Shown here: piece by piece, positions 45,460 to 57,360 of the stretch
Numbering within the stretch: position 1 is the stretch's first letter
Layout of the letters: every line of letters begins with the position of its first letter
Source: Gonatopus flavifemur
Taxonomy: Eukaryota > Arthropoda > Insecta > Hymenoptera > Dryinidae
Reading direction: 5' to 3'
Length of the DNA: 64,000 nucleotides
Assembly (NCBI GenBank): GCA_018340375.1
Contig: JAFFJZ010000009.1
Coordinates: 11,920,501 to 11,984,500, forward strand
Position numbers and translations under genes: made by a program
Notes under the pieces: generated by a model
Databases searched by the model: none
What the model saw: only the letters and a program-made list of their open reading frames with translations
What the model was told of the DNA's origin: nothing

Positions 45460-46276
45460 GCAGATGACCTCTATATGACCTGCAGATATCAGCTTGATTG
45501 GATTATAAGAATTTATCAAGATTTGAAATTTCCCGGCCGTTCAGGATCCGGGATTGAAGAAAATGATATCCTTTGATGTGAAGATGTTTGTCCTTGATTT
45601 GACCTTGATTCTGACGTGATGGGGGCATATAGTCCCCGAAATTGTGATCTGCGACCGCCAAAACATAAAAGTCAACTAATCCAAGACCCTGCCTAGAAGA
45701 CATTCAAAAAAAGGATTTCACCTACATATGACCTCCATATGAGCTGCAGATATAACTTGAATTTTAATGTGAAAATGTATTTGGATGTCACATTTCCCGC
45801 TGGTTCGGAATCTGGGGTAAAAAAGATTATATCTTTCGATTTGAGATGTTTGACCTTGATTCGACCTTGATCCTGACGTGATGGGGTCATATAGACTTAG
45901 GAATCTCACTCTGCGAACCCGAAAACGTAAAAGTCAACTAATCCAAGAGCCTGTTCAGCCTAATATCAGAGAAAAGATTTGAAAAAAGGATCTTACCTAC
46001 ATATGACCTTAATATGACCTGCAAATACCACTCTTATCTTTCGATTCCAGATGTTTGACCTTGATTTGACCTCTGATCCTGGAATGATAGGGTCATTTGG
46101 ACCCAGGAATCGTGACCTCCGACCCCCAAACCGTAAAAGTCAACCAATACCAGAGCCTGTTTAGCCTAATATCGGGAAAAAGGTTCAGAAACAGGATTTT
46201 ACCTACATATGACTTCAATATGACCTGCAAATATCACTTTTATTCGAATGTAAAAATGTATTTGGATGTGAAATTT
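45460..46276 (+). repeat. tandem array of about 264 bp, left part
   Basis: Units share TTTCCCGSCNGTTCNGGATC, GATGTTTGACCTTGATTTGACC, GACGTGATGGGGTCATA and CTACATATGACCTNNATATG. The start word AATTTCCCGG at 45528 recurs as CATTTCCCGC at 45792. The third unit is shortened by a deletion. The fourth is interrupted at 46276 by the 5.3-kb element and resumes at 51594. Confidence 0.8.
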
Positions 46277-47639
46277 ACGTCCGTTCCGCTAGCACAACCA
46301 TTTGAGCACAATCACTTGGGAACCATACAGAAATTTAGTGCTAATTTAGTAATCATTTAGTGCCCTATTCCCGAATTTAGTGCTCCTTGAACTTTTTTTA
46401 AGAGAGGTTGCGCTGGCGGGACGTTCCGTCAGCACAACCATCAATACAAATGGATTTTATGGATATTATTTTGGAATATATATGAGGAATTAAGTGCTAA
46501 TTGAGTGCTACAAGATGGAGTAGGAATCAGGTCGGAAAATGCATAAGATTAGGGGATAATAGGATCAGACGGTTGGAGGCGTTGTGAAAAGCTCAAGGCA
46601 TGGGAGTGGGGTCAGAGATATGATGTATGTTACTGCGGATGTGGACAAGAAGGATCGAACATTTCATTGAAGGACATGTAATTCTGCTTGGGGTGGGATG
46701 TATTATATACACGTATCGATGATTCGTACAGTATCCTGTATACGGTTCTGGTTGATCCTTTAGAGCCCATGGCAAAATCAGCGAGGATGAAAGGAAGGTA
46801 CCGTATTTGATATCTCGAATTGGATATAGGGAAATGAAGAATTAGATATGTATGTATCATATGGGCCATCCCATATCAGGTTTACAACAAAAATTTGAAT
46901 TTCAACAAAAATTTTTTCTTGCATATTTTTCTACTCTGTTGTGATAACTTTTGTGTTCGAGGTACGATTTTTCAAACTTTTGAAGTTGACGGAATCAAAC
47001 AATTTTTAATCATAGATATTCTGAAAGCGTTTCAATTTTGGAAAACTCTTCTAATAATGGAACTTCGTATCTTGTATGAGCTTATGAATTACATGTATGA
47101 AATAAATTTTTTTTCTTACTCCATCCATGTATTTTGCAAATGTTATGAATAGACTTCGGAAATTTATGCGAATATAGATTTTCCATGTTACATTTCTCTT
47201 GCATATTCCACATCAACGACATAGACTAGCGTGTTACATACTTCTTTCTCAAAAGGAAAGATACTGGATTTTGTTTCATATCATTGATGTAAAATTGACA
47301 GAAGAAATGTACCATGAAAAATCGATATTTGCATGAAATTCAATAGTCTAGTTATGAACAAATTCAATTTACACACAAAACAGGAATGCTCGGAATTGAT
47401 TTTTTCCTAATGTAATTTTTTATTAATCTTCACAGAATACCGCATAAAAATGTCAAAGTGGACACCTTAATAATTTTTGAAATACGATTCATAACGTAGA
47501 ATGCTGTCGGTTTCAAATGTGGAGCAGTGCATCGTGCACTCGGAGCGTGCGGTGCCGAGCGCGCATGAACGCGATAAGATTCGTCTTTGTCAATTGTTTG
47601 CACTCCATTTGCCTGCTACGAGTTATTTTTGATCAGTTC

Positions 47640-49940
47640 AGTATCAGTCACTCACTTCTTGAACTTTGAATTCACCGTCTTCAGAGACGATTGTGCTGGG
47701 TTTTCTGAGTAGTATCGTTCAGAACCGTCATGCAAAGGGTCACGAGACACATGAAACATCATAATCCGTCGAGCACTCAACTCCTGAGCTCTGTAAAAAG
47801 CCACTCGAACTTTGTAAACCGGTAATCTTGACGAGTCATTTTTGAACTTCGAATTCACCGTCCCCAGAGGCGATTGTGCCTGGATTCTTGAAAAGTATCG
47901 TTCATAACTGTCATGAAAAGGGTCATGATGAGCATGAAATATCATAATTGAAGTCTAACGATGTTCTTCCGGATGCCATACAAAAAAAATTTTCTCGTCC
48001 ACTTCGGGGGCTAACTTCATACAGGTTGACGATTACCTCTTCACAGAGTCCGAGTCGCTTTTGCCAGGGTTCTGGGATTGAGTGCTTGATGAATTATGAT
48101 ATCTTATGGGCCCCTTGACCCTGCTCATGATGGTTGTGAACAATACTATCCGGAAATCTCAGCACAATCGCCTCTGAAGGCGGTGAAACCCAAGTTCAAA
48201 AATAACTTGTCAGGATTACCGGTTTACAAAGTTCGAGTGGCTTTCTATAGAGTGCAGGAATTCAGTGCTCGATGGATTATGATATTCCATGTGCCCAGTG
48301 ACCCTCTTCATTACAGTTATTAACAATAACATTCAAAAATCCCAGCACAATCGCCTCTGAAGACGATTAATCCGCAGTTAAAAAATAACTCCTCACGAAA
48401 ACTTGTTCACAAAGTCCCAGTTGATTTTCTGACAGTTCTGGAATTTAGTGCTCGATGGATTATGATATTCCATGCTCCTCATGACCGTTTTCATGACAGT
48501 TATGAACGATACTCTTCAAGAATCCCAGCGCAATCGCCTCTGGGGACGGTGAATTTGAAGTTCAAAAATAACTCGTTAAGATCATCGGTTTACAAAGTTC
48601 GAGTGGCTTTTTGAAGAGCTCAGGAATTCAGTGCTCGATGGGTCATGATATTTCATGTGTCCCGTGACCTTGTTCATGACAGTTAGGAATGATACTATTC
48701 AAAAATCCCAGCACAATCACTTCTCGAAACGGTGAATTCGAAGTTCAAAAATAACTCGTCAAGATTACCGGTTTACAAAGTTCGAGTGACTTTTTATAGA
48801 CCCTGGTAAAAACGGAGTGTAACAAAATACATTTGCGATGCATTCCATAGCGTGAAACACCACTCCGGGTACATTCGGATGAACCTCGCATTGCATTGTG
48901 ACTACAGTGTAACATTTTATTTTCACCAGGGGAGTTCAGGAGTTTAGTGCTCGATGGATTATTAAATTTCATGTGCCCCGTGACCCTTCTCATCACAGTT
49001 ATGAACAATAACATTGAAAAATCCCAGCACAATCGCCTCCGAAGACGTTTAATCCGGAGTTCAAAAATAACTCGTCAAGAATACTTGTTCACAAAGTCCC
49101 AGTTGATTTTCAGATAGTTCTGGAATTTATTGCTCGATGGATTATGATATTTCATGCTCCTCATGACCCTTTTCATGACAGTTATGAACGATACTTTCCA
49201 AGAATCCCAGCACAATCGCCTCTGGGGACGGTGAATTCGAAGTTCAAAAATAACTCGTCGAGATTACCGGTTCACAAAGTTCGAGTGGCTTTTTACAGAG
49301 CTCAGGAATTTAGTGCTCGATGGATCATGATATCTCATGTGTCCCGTGACCTTGTTCATGACAGTTATGAACAATACTATTCAAAAATAACTTTTTATAG
49401 AGTTCAGGAGTTTAGTGCTCGATGGATTATTATATTCCATGTGCCCCGTGACCCTTTTCATCACAGTTATGAACAATAACATTCAAAAATCCCAGCACAA
49501 TCGCCTCCGAAGACGTTTAATCCGGAGTTCAGAAATAACTCGTCAAGAATACTTGTTTACAAAGTCCCAGTTGATTTTCAGATAGTTCTGGAATTTAGTG
49601 CTCGATGGATTATGATATTGCATGCTCCTCAAAACCTTTTTCATGACAGTTATGAACGATACTTTTCAAGAATCCCAGCACAACCGCCTCTGGGGACGGT
49701 GAATTCGAAGTTCAAAAATGACTCGTCAAGATTACCGGTTTACAAAGTTCGTGTGGCTTTTTACAGAGCTCAGGAGTTTAGTGCTCGACGGATTATGATG
49801 TTTCATGTGTCTCGTGACCCTTTGCATGACGGTTCTGAACGATACTACTCAGAAAACCCAACACAATCGTCTCTGAAGACGGCGAATTCAAAGTTCAAAA
49901 AGTGCGTGACTGACACTGAACTGATCAAAAATAACTCGTA
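47640..49940. repeat. 183-bp satellite inside the Mutator-like element
   Basis: The word AGCACAATC or variant starts at 48161, 48344, 48527, 48710, 49026, 49209, 49494, 49677 and 49860. Spacing is exactly 183 bp except at a 131-bp insertion (48801) and an 81-bp deletion. Two subtypes tend to alternate (GGGGACGGTGAATTCGAAG and GAAGACGTTTAATCCGGAG). At 47640-47945 the units are inverted, with the same 183-bp step. Apparent 95-110-codon frames here are repeats of one phase, not genes. Confidence 0.95.
48801..48931. mobile_element. 131-bp MITE with CCCTGGTRAAAA ends, 2-bp duplication
   Basis: CCCTGGTAAAAACGGAGTGT mirrors ACAGTGTAACATTTTATTTTCACCAGGG-type sequence, and GA lies on both sides. The satellite step across it is 316 bp, which equals 183 plus 131 plus 2, so the insertion and its 2-bp duplication are measured directly. 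The empty sequence CTTTTTATAGAGTTCAGGAG is present at 49390. Confidence 0.9.
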
Positions 49941-50848
49941 GCAGGCAAATAAAGTGCAAACAATTGACAAAGACGAATCCTATCGCGTTCATGCGCGCTC
50001 GGCACCGCACGCTCCTAGTGCACGATGCACTGCTCCACATTTGAAAACCGACAGCATTCTACGTTATGAATCGTATTTCAAAAATTATTAAGGTGTCCAC
50101 TTTGACATTTTTATGCGGTATTCTGTGAAGATTAATGAAAAATTACATTAGGAAAAAATCAATTCCGAGCATGTCTGTTTTGTTTGTAAATTGAATTTGT
50201 TCATAACTAGACTATTGAATTTCATGCAAATATCGATTTTTCATGGTACATTTTTTCTGTAAATTTTACATCAATGATATGAAACAAAATCCAGTATCTT
50301 TCCTTTTGAGGAACAAGTATGTAACACGCTAGTCTATGTCGTTGATGTGGAATATGCAAGAGAAATGTAACATGGAAAATCTATATTCGCATAAATTTCC
50401 GAAGTCTATTCATAACATTTGCAAAATACATGGATGGAGTAATAAAAAAAATTTATTTCATACATGTAATTCATAAGCTCATACAAGATACGAAGTTCCA
50501 TTATTAGAAGAGTTTTCCAAAATTGAAACGCTTTCAGAATATCTATGATTGAACATTGTTTGATTTCGTCAACTTCAAAAGTTCGAAAAATCGTACCTCG
50601 AACACAAAAGTTATCACAACAAAGTAGAAAAACATGCAAGAAAAAATTTTTGTTGGAATTCACATTTTTGTTGTAAATCTGATATGGAATGACCCATATG
50701 ATACATACATATATAATTGTTCATTCCCTTATATCCAATTCGAGATATCAAATACGGTACCTTTCTTTCATCCTCGCTGATTTTGCCATGGGCTCTAAAG
50801 GATCAACCAGAACCGTATACAGGATACTGTACGAATCATCGATACGTA

Positions 50849-51155
50849 CACGGAGAGAAAAGAATGGTTATACTTCCAATGCACCATGGTAATGATTACT
50901 ATGTTACCATGGTACGAAGATTTGAGGTTATAACCTATACGTTGTAATCAATAAAAAGTCATAGTACACATTACTTTATAGTATTGTAAAGCACATAGTG
51001 CTTGTAACTATAGACATGAATCAAATAAAGTAATGTGTATTATGATTTTTTATTGATTGCAACGTATAGGTTATAACCTAAAATCTTCGTACCATGGTAA
51101 CATAGTAATCATTACCATGGTGCATTGGAAGTATAACCATTCTTCTCTCTCCGTG
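50849..51155. mobile_element. 307-bp foldback MITE, TA flanked
   Basis: CACGGAGAGAAAAGAATGGT mirrors ACCATTCTTCTCTCTCCGTG. The arms of about 130 bp include CCATGGTAATGATTACTATG and AACCTATACGTTG. TA lies at 50847-50848 and 51156-51157. The opposite arm of the host element (about 46703) has the uninterrupted site CACGTATCGATGATTCG. Confidence 0.95.
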
Positions 51156-51593
51156 TATATATAATCCATCCCACCCCAAGCAGAATTACATGTCCTTCAA
51201 TGAATTGTTCGATCCTTCTTGTCCACATCCGCAGTAACATACATCATATCTCTGACCCTACTCCCATGCCTTGAGCTATTCACAACGCCTCCAACCGTCT
51301 GATCTTATTATCCCCTAATCTTATGCATCTTTCGACCTGATTCCTACTCCATCTTGTAGCACTTAATTAGCACTTAATTCCCAATATATATTCCTAAATA
51401 ATATCCATAAAATCCATTTGTATTATTGGTTGTGCTGACGGAACGTTCCGCCAGCACAACCTCTCATAAAAAAAAAATTTAAGGAGCACTAAATTCGGGA
51501 ATAGGGCACTAGAATTAGTACTAAATTAGCACTAAATTTCTGTATGGTTCCCAAGTGATTGTGCTCAAATGGTTGTGCTAGCGGAACGGACGT

Positions 51594-51990
51594 GTAAAAT
51601 TTCCCGCTGGTTCGGAATCCGGAGCCAAAAAAATTATATCTTTCGATTTGAGATGTTCGACCTTGATTTGACCTTGATCCTGAAGTGATGGGGTCATATG
51701 GGCCCAGGAATCGTGATCTCCGACCCCCAAAACTCATAGGTACCCACATCTGTTCTGGTGTTCCAGCGTAGATCAAATGTTGACCTGTGTTATCCTTGGA
51801 AAAACTTTTTTTCTCCACATCTGAAGGAAAATCTTCAGACCTGGCAACCCTGCCCAGAGCATCCGGCTAGAGAAGAACAAATGTGTTGGAAAATTGCGAT
51901 TTTTGCGAACGCGCATATCTCCGCTTCCTATTATCCGATTGCAATGAAACTTATACTACGTTCCAGTTATGGTCTCATAGGTGCCCCATG
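51594..51990 (+). repeat. rest of the 264-bp tandem unit, then a dispersed repeat core
   Basis: 51594-51735 completes the interrupted unit (TTTCCCGCTGGTTCGGAATC, CCTTGATTTGACCTTGATCC). At about 51893 GATTTTTGCGAACGCGCATA and ATTATCCGATTGCAATGAAAC repeat the core found at 40204. Confidence 0.7.
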
Positions 51991-52199
51991 TGAGTTTCAT
52001 CCCAATCGGTTCAGAATGTTTTTGAGCTTTTTTTTTTCAACACAACCGAAGAAGCCATTTGCTAATTGGCAGAGTATTTTCTCACTCCTGTTCAAACAAA
52101 CACAGAAATCCAACGAAATCGTCACAGAATTGAGAAAAAACATCTCTGCTGTACGTTACGCACATAACTCATGCTTATTCATTGATTTTTCTTATTAAT

Positions 52200-53300
52200 T
52201 TCAAACATGCGGCTCATATTCTCCCCTTAAGCTTGGCGTGGAATCATATTCCCTCTTTCCTTATCTTACACCTTTTTACTTTCCCTTCGCACTACTCCTG
52301 GCGTATCTGATGTTCCTCAAAGCCTCATGCTCATTATTATCACCTCGCGTGATATCGACCCTTTAACTGCCGCTTATTCTCAAACTGATGTGAAATAAAA
52401 AAAAAGAAGCAAAGAAAAGGGACTGGCGAAAAAAACGAACGATACCTCTGCGACAACATCGGCTAGACCATCGAAGAAATCGTTAACAACTTGTGATTCG
52501 AAGGAAGTGTGCGTTGATTCCTCTTCGCTCTAGTACGTTTCGCACTTGTACCGAAACAGGATCCTCTCTCACACCCGCGAAAAAAGAACGCCTGCTCGAA
52601 ATGTCGTCGTTGGCGCTCGTTAGTACGCTAAATGTTGTTTAGTCGCGATAATAATGCGTGCCGACGATTGCAGTTTCTTGCGTTTGCTTGGTCTATAGTT
52701 GGAAAGAAAACAGCCGGCAAGCGAGCAAGCAAGCAAGCAAGTAAGCAAGCAAGATCAGAAACCAAGGAAAAAACGTTGTTAAAGAAAGAAGTAAAGGGTT
52801 TAGAGAGGGAAAAGAGGGAACGGGAGAAAGAAAAAGAACTCAAGGAACAAAAAAACAAAGGTTCGGCTGTTTTGAACGTTCCTCGATTCATTTCGGTCTC
52901 CACTCATTTGCACGATTCGATTGTGCGTTTCAATCAAACGCCAATGCGTGGATCCAATAAAATTCGAAAATCATCAAGAATTCACTCTTCCCTACACTGT
53001 AGAAAGTCGTATGGAAAAAAACGTTCCCTGCAGGAATTTGTTCAAGCGTTCCTCTTTCCCCCCCTGCGGGGGGGTCCCGAGGTTTTTATTTTACACGAAT
53101 TTGTCTGTATTCTGCAAGTGCGAATCAGAGTGTTCACTGATTCACGCTTCACGTGAGAACGTTCGCTGTTATTTATTCTTCTTTCATATTAACGTAAATT
53201 TTCGAGTGCGACATGAATTTTCCCTTTCTTCTTGGTTGCATTTTGTGTTACATAGTATTGTAATCTCTTGAAACGCACCACGCGTCGAATTTGCTGGGTT
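52200..53300 (+). promoter_or_regulatory. possible host first exon or regulatory region
   Basis: This is the one kilobase without recognisable repeats, and it is visibly less AT-biased than its surroundings, with many CG steps (TCGTCGTTGGCGCTCG, GTACGTTTCGCACTTG). It contains an A-rich, stop-poor transcript-like stretch. No promoter element or splice signal is decisive. Confidence 0.25.
52632..53156 (+). CDS. uncertain 174-codon ORF in the repeat-free region
   Basis: The frame MLFSRDNNACRRLQFLAFAW runs into a highly charged segment (KASKQASKQARS, then EKREREKEKELKEQKNKG) and ends at 53154-53156. The charged part comes from AAGCAAGC and GAGAAAG simple sequence, which argues for a 5' untranslated exon as much as for protein. 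No domain is recognised. Confidence 0.2.
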   Translation: MLFSRDNNACRRLQFLAFAWSIVGKKTAGKRASKQASKQARSETKEKTLLKKEVKGLEREKREREKEKELKEQKNKGSAVLNVPRFISVSTHLHDSIVRFNQTPMRGSNKIRKSSRIHSSLHCRKSYGKKRSLQEFVQAFLFPPLRGGPEVFILHEFVCILQVRIRVFTDSRFT

Positions 53301-54253
53301 TTTTCGTGGATTTAGCATTTCAAGTTAAATTCTGAATCAGCTTATTATGTTTTGTATAAAGGGGGCTGACAGAAGAACGGATTTTCGTTTTTTCATACTG
53401 TATTATGAGAAGATCGCTTCGAGTCTTGTTATCATCAAGATCAAATACGAGCCAATGTAAATCTGATACCTTCGTAGGGTTTTCAGAGAATTGATATCAA
53501 GTTTTTACGACGTTAAAACATCAGCTGAAGACTGATTGAATTTCCATACAAGATGTTCACAGTCTTCACACCAATTCGGAAGCAGTTCTTCGAGGTGATC
53601 GATTACACCAAACAAAACCACGAAGCTGTGTTACTACTTGTTGTATTCGGTGTCTAGATCGATCGATTGCTACTTGATGAGCTTTTATCTCAATTACAGA
53701 AGATTGAAGATTCTAGATTAGAATGGCTTCAAGAAAAAAGTTTGTTTCAATAGTATACAGAATATGTGAGATCACAAGCTCAAAAAAGAATATAAATGGT
53801 GCAAAAAATCACCATTTCCATAATCACATCAACATTGTAACTAAGCCAGAATGAAAAGTTTTGTTTGAACATTCCTCGACCGTGACCTTTCAAATAACAC
53901 CAACAACTTCAACTTCTTCTGGAATACCTTGAAACATCGCTGGGATGAATCCTTCAAGCTTCCATGAGACGTCTCGTAGCAATCGCTGGAACTTCAATTG
54001 AATTTTGAATAACAAAATTTATAGAGAAAATTCAACGGAATCGACATCGATTTGGAGGGGTTGTTGGCCCTGCTAATGTCAACCGGAAAAATCAAGCTAT
54101 AAAAAAGCAGGCGAAAATGGAAATATGTGACGATCCGTTATAGGTTCAGGATCAACAAGGAAAAAGTTCCAACAGGAGCAGAGATTCTACGTATGAATAT
54201 TCAGTTCACCTCAATGCAACCACTCATGCATTTTCGAGTATACGCGAAGCGTA
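53301..54253. other. no feature recognised
   Basis: AT-rich, single-copy-looking sequence. It may belong to an intron of a gene beginning at 52.2-53.3 kb, but nothing proves it. Confidence 0.3.
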
Positions 54254-54540
54254 CAGTGGTGGAAATCAGGAATTTAGTGTTCATAATCTACTACCCAAGT
54301 AGAAATTACGTCGAGTCAATGGCTAGTGCCTCGTGAGTTTTTCTATACTCCTGACGAGGGCCTTTTGAGGAAAACTCACCAGGGACTTATTCGTAATGTA
54401 ACGCTGTGTGTTATGAGGCACTTGCTAGTGGAATTGACAAGGTACTGGTCAGTTACTATTTAGTTACTCTCTAAATACTAGTCAATTACCAACAAGTTTT
54501 TGGCTAGAGAAATATAGACAAATCCAGAATTATGCACAGA

Positions 54541-57360
54541 CCCTGGTAGAAATTTTCTCTAGTACATCGAGAGTTACTCATAAGTGTACCTATCTTACTT
54601 GTGAGTCACTCATGAAGAAAACTTACCAGTAACTTAGTAGAATGTAACACGTCACTTAACTAAATTCTAGTCATCAAAACTAGCGAGGTACTCAGTGGTA
54701 ACTGACCAGGAACTTGTAAGAAACTAGCGCTACACTCATGACAGCAATTATATGCCAAAAAATTGTGAAGTTATAATAATACATCAACAATGATTATTCA
54801 GTAAAATATGCATGCTTTGGCCCAAAATGTTTTTGAAAATAAAAAATTGAATTCTGAGCAAAAATCATGTTTCAGAGGAGACACTTGCAGATTACCTACC
54901 ACCAACGTTCACTTCGTGCTCAATGCGATGGAGAGAATATTGGAAACCTCGGAGAGAATCGAACCTACCTAAACCAATTCCTACCTAATGTTGCGCGATT
55001 TACTATCCTAACGCCCTAACGACCTAAGCTAAACCGGTACCTACGCGATGCAATAGAAAAGATCAATTGAAGTGACGTGTTTATCCGATTCAATCATCCG
55101 TCGGTTGAATATAATAATCTATGAGCCTGTGTGAAAATTGCAGTTCGGTTGACAGATGTGAGGTTAAATTTATGTGATCAAAAAATGGATGAATTATTTT
55201 TGTGGAATGTGTGGTGGTTATTTCTTGAATAATGTGTATCAAAAAATCTGTTATTGAGTGCAAAATAAAGGATTGAATCAGTCATAGCTGTTGTAACATG
55301 TCAAAAAATCGTAATTTGTTGATGCAGTGAAAATGAATTTTCTTCAAATACTTACATCAGTACTTCTAGGCAAAAACTCAGAGATCATATCAATTTTGTA
55401 ATAAATATGAGTCATGAAGAACTCATTTGATCAAAAATATGTCAAAAGAATGTTCAAAATGAATTGCAAAAAAACTGGATTATTCACTTGCAGCTCGACG
55501 GATGATTTTACTTTTCAGATTGAAGAGTACTCTTCATGTTGAAATTTTGAAATTTGAGGGAAAAGCCTCATTTTCTGAGTTGAATTCGTTGTTAGGGTGA
55601 TGATAAACTTGTAGGAAGAGTTTGAAAGTTGGGTGGGATCTATATTGATCAGGAAAGTCCAAATCGTGTGGCAAAAGTTAGAAAATCTGTCAACTTAGCT
55701 TACGGCAGATGGGTATTCTATCAGCTTTTCTTCACTGAATGAAATCTAGGCAGGAGAAATGTATCAAAATTCAGTAAAGTAAAAGTTGGTACAGAGTAAG
55801 AGAGGACAGATATATTCATTGAATTTCATTGGTTATTATAAAAATTTTGATAAATAAGTAAAGGCTATGTATGGCTCAATTTATCGTCTCTCAATATTTT
55901 TGTTTCAATGATTTTGTATTGTGTGCATTTTTGTATCTTTCCACTAGTAGGTTGAGGAAACATGTGTATTGAACCTGTTTCATAAATATAATAACATTGA
56001 TTTGTAGGAACATGATACAACATTATTGGAACAAAAATATCAAAAGACGACACATTGGATCTTCTATAGCCTTTCCTTATTCATCAACATTTTTATAATA
56101 ACCAATGAAATTCAATGAATATATCTGTCCTCTCTTACTCTGTACCAACTCGATTTTACTGAATTTTGATACATTTCTCCTGCCTAGATTTCGTTTAGTG
56201 AAGAAAAGCTGATAGAATACCCATGTGCCGTGAGCTAAGTTGACAGATTTTCTAACTTTTGCCACACGATTTGGACTTTCCTGATCAATATAGATCCCAC
56301 CCAACTTTCAAACTCTTCCTACAAGTTTATCATCACCCTAACAACAAATTCAACTCAGATCATAAGGCTTTTTTCTCAAATTTGAAAATTTCAACTTCAA
56401 GAATACTCTTCAATTTGAAGAGTAAAATCATCCAACGCGCTTCAAGTAAATCATTCAAGCTTTTTGAAATTCATTTTAAACATTCGCTTGAAATATTTTT
56501 GATCAAATTAGTTCTTCGTGACTCATATTATTACGAAATTAATGTGAGTTGTTTTGAGAAATGTGAGTTTTGAGAAATTGAATGTGAGTTTTGTTTTCCG
56601 AGAAATATTGATGTAAATCAATATTGATATTGATTGATATTGATATTGTTGTTGTTGATATTGTCGTGTATTCGAATGGAATCCATTTTCACCACATCAG
56701 CAAATTACGATTTTTTACATATTACAACAGTGATGACTGATTCAATCCTTTATTTTGCACTCAATAACAGATTTTTTGATACACATTATTCAAGAAATAA
56801 CCACCACACATTCCACAAAAATAATTCATCCATTTTTTGATCACATAAATTTAACCTCACATCTGTCAACCGAACTGCAATTTTCACACAGGCTCATAGA
56901 TTATTATATTCAACCGACGGATGATTGAATCGGATAAACACGTCACTTCAATTGATCTTTTCTATTGCATCGCGTAGGTACCGGTTTAGCTTAGGTCGTT
57001 AGGGCGTTAGGATAGTAAATCGCGCAACATTAGGTAGGAATTGGTTTAGGTAGGTTCGATTCTCTCCGAGGTTTCCAATATTCTCTCCATCGCATTGAGC
57101 ACGAAGTGAACGTTGGTGGTAGGTAATCTGCAAGTGTCTCCTCGCTGGTGATGGCTGAACGTTTGTTAAGTGTTTTTTCGTATGCATAACGTGGAAAATC
57201 TTGTGAAATTCTCATAAGTTCCGCCTAATTATAACCCAAATAGTTAGTTGAGTTGAACTTATCACTTACTGACCAGTAATTCACGAGTTTTACTTAACTA
57301 GTTCTCCCTCACTAGTGCCTCACGAGTTGTGGGGAAAAACTCATGATATTTCTACCAGGG
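54541..57360. mobile_element. 2.8-kb element with CCCTGGTAGAAAT ends and 1-kb inverted arms
   Basis: CCCTGGTAGAAATTTTC at 54541 mirrors GATATTTCTACCAGGG at 57360, with GA on both sides. Inside, about 54875-55869 is repeated inverted at about 56066-57143. Shared words include GTGTCTCCTC, AGGTAGGTTCGATTCTCTCC, CGCGTAGGTACCGGTTTAGC and TATCTGTCCTCTCTTACTCTG. No transposase is present. Short frames (57030-57215 and others) are chance. Confidence 0.75.

Larger units (their letters stand above)
46277..51593. mobile_element. 5.3-kb Mutator-like element with about 1.67-kb inverted arms, 9-bp target duplication
   Basis: The ends read ACGTCCGTTCCGCTAGCACA and, complemented, the same from 51593. Flanking GTGAAATTT (46268-46276) and GTAAAATTT (51594-51602) are a 9-bp duplication, and the neighbouring tandem units keep the uninterrupted site. 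The left arm 46277-47945 pairs with the right arm 49612-51593. The right arm is longer by a 307-bp foldback insertion (50849-51155), without which the arms are equal within a few bases. The interior is a 183-bp satellite. No transposase was found, so it is non-autonomous. Long arms and 9-bp duplication fit the Mutator superfamily (inference). Confidence 0.8.

Noticed and set aside
49144..49479. A 111-codon ORF in the middle of the satellite
   Set aside because: The same peptide phase recurs in every unit and on the inverted units; no domain.
47640..49940. Regular repeats that could be mistaken for a CRISPR array or repeated-domain genes
   Set aside because: The whole 183-bp unit is repeated without unique spacers, and the setting is a eukaryotic inverted-repeat element. 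The ORFs follow the repeat phase.
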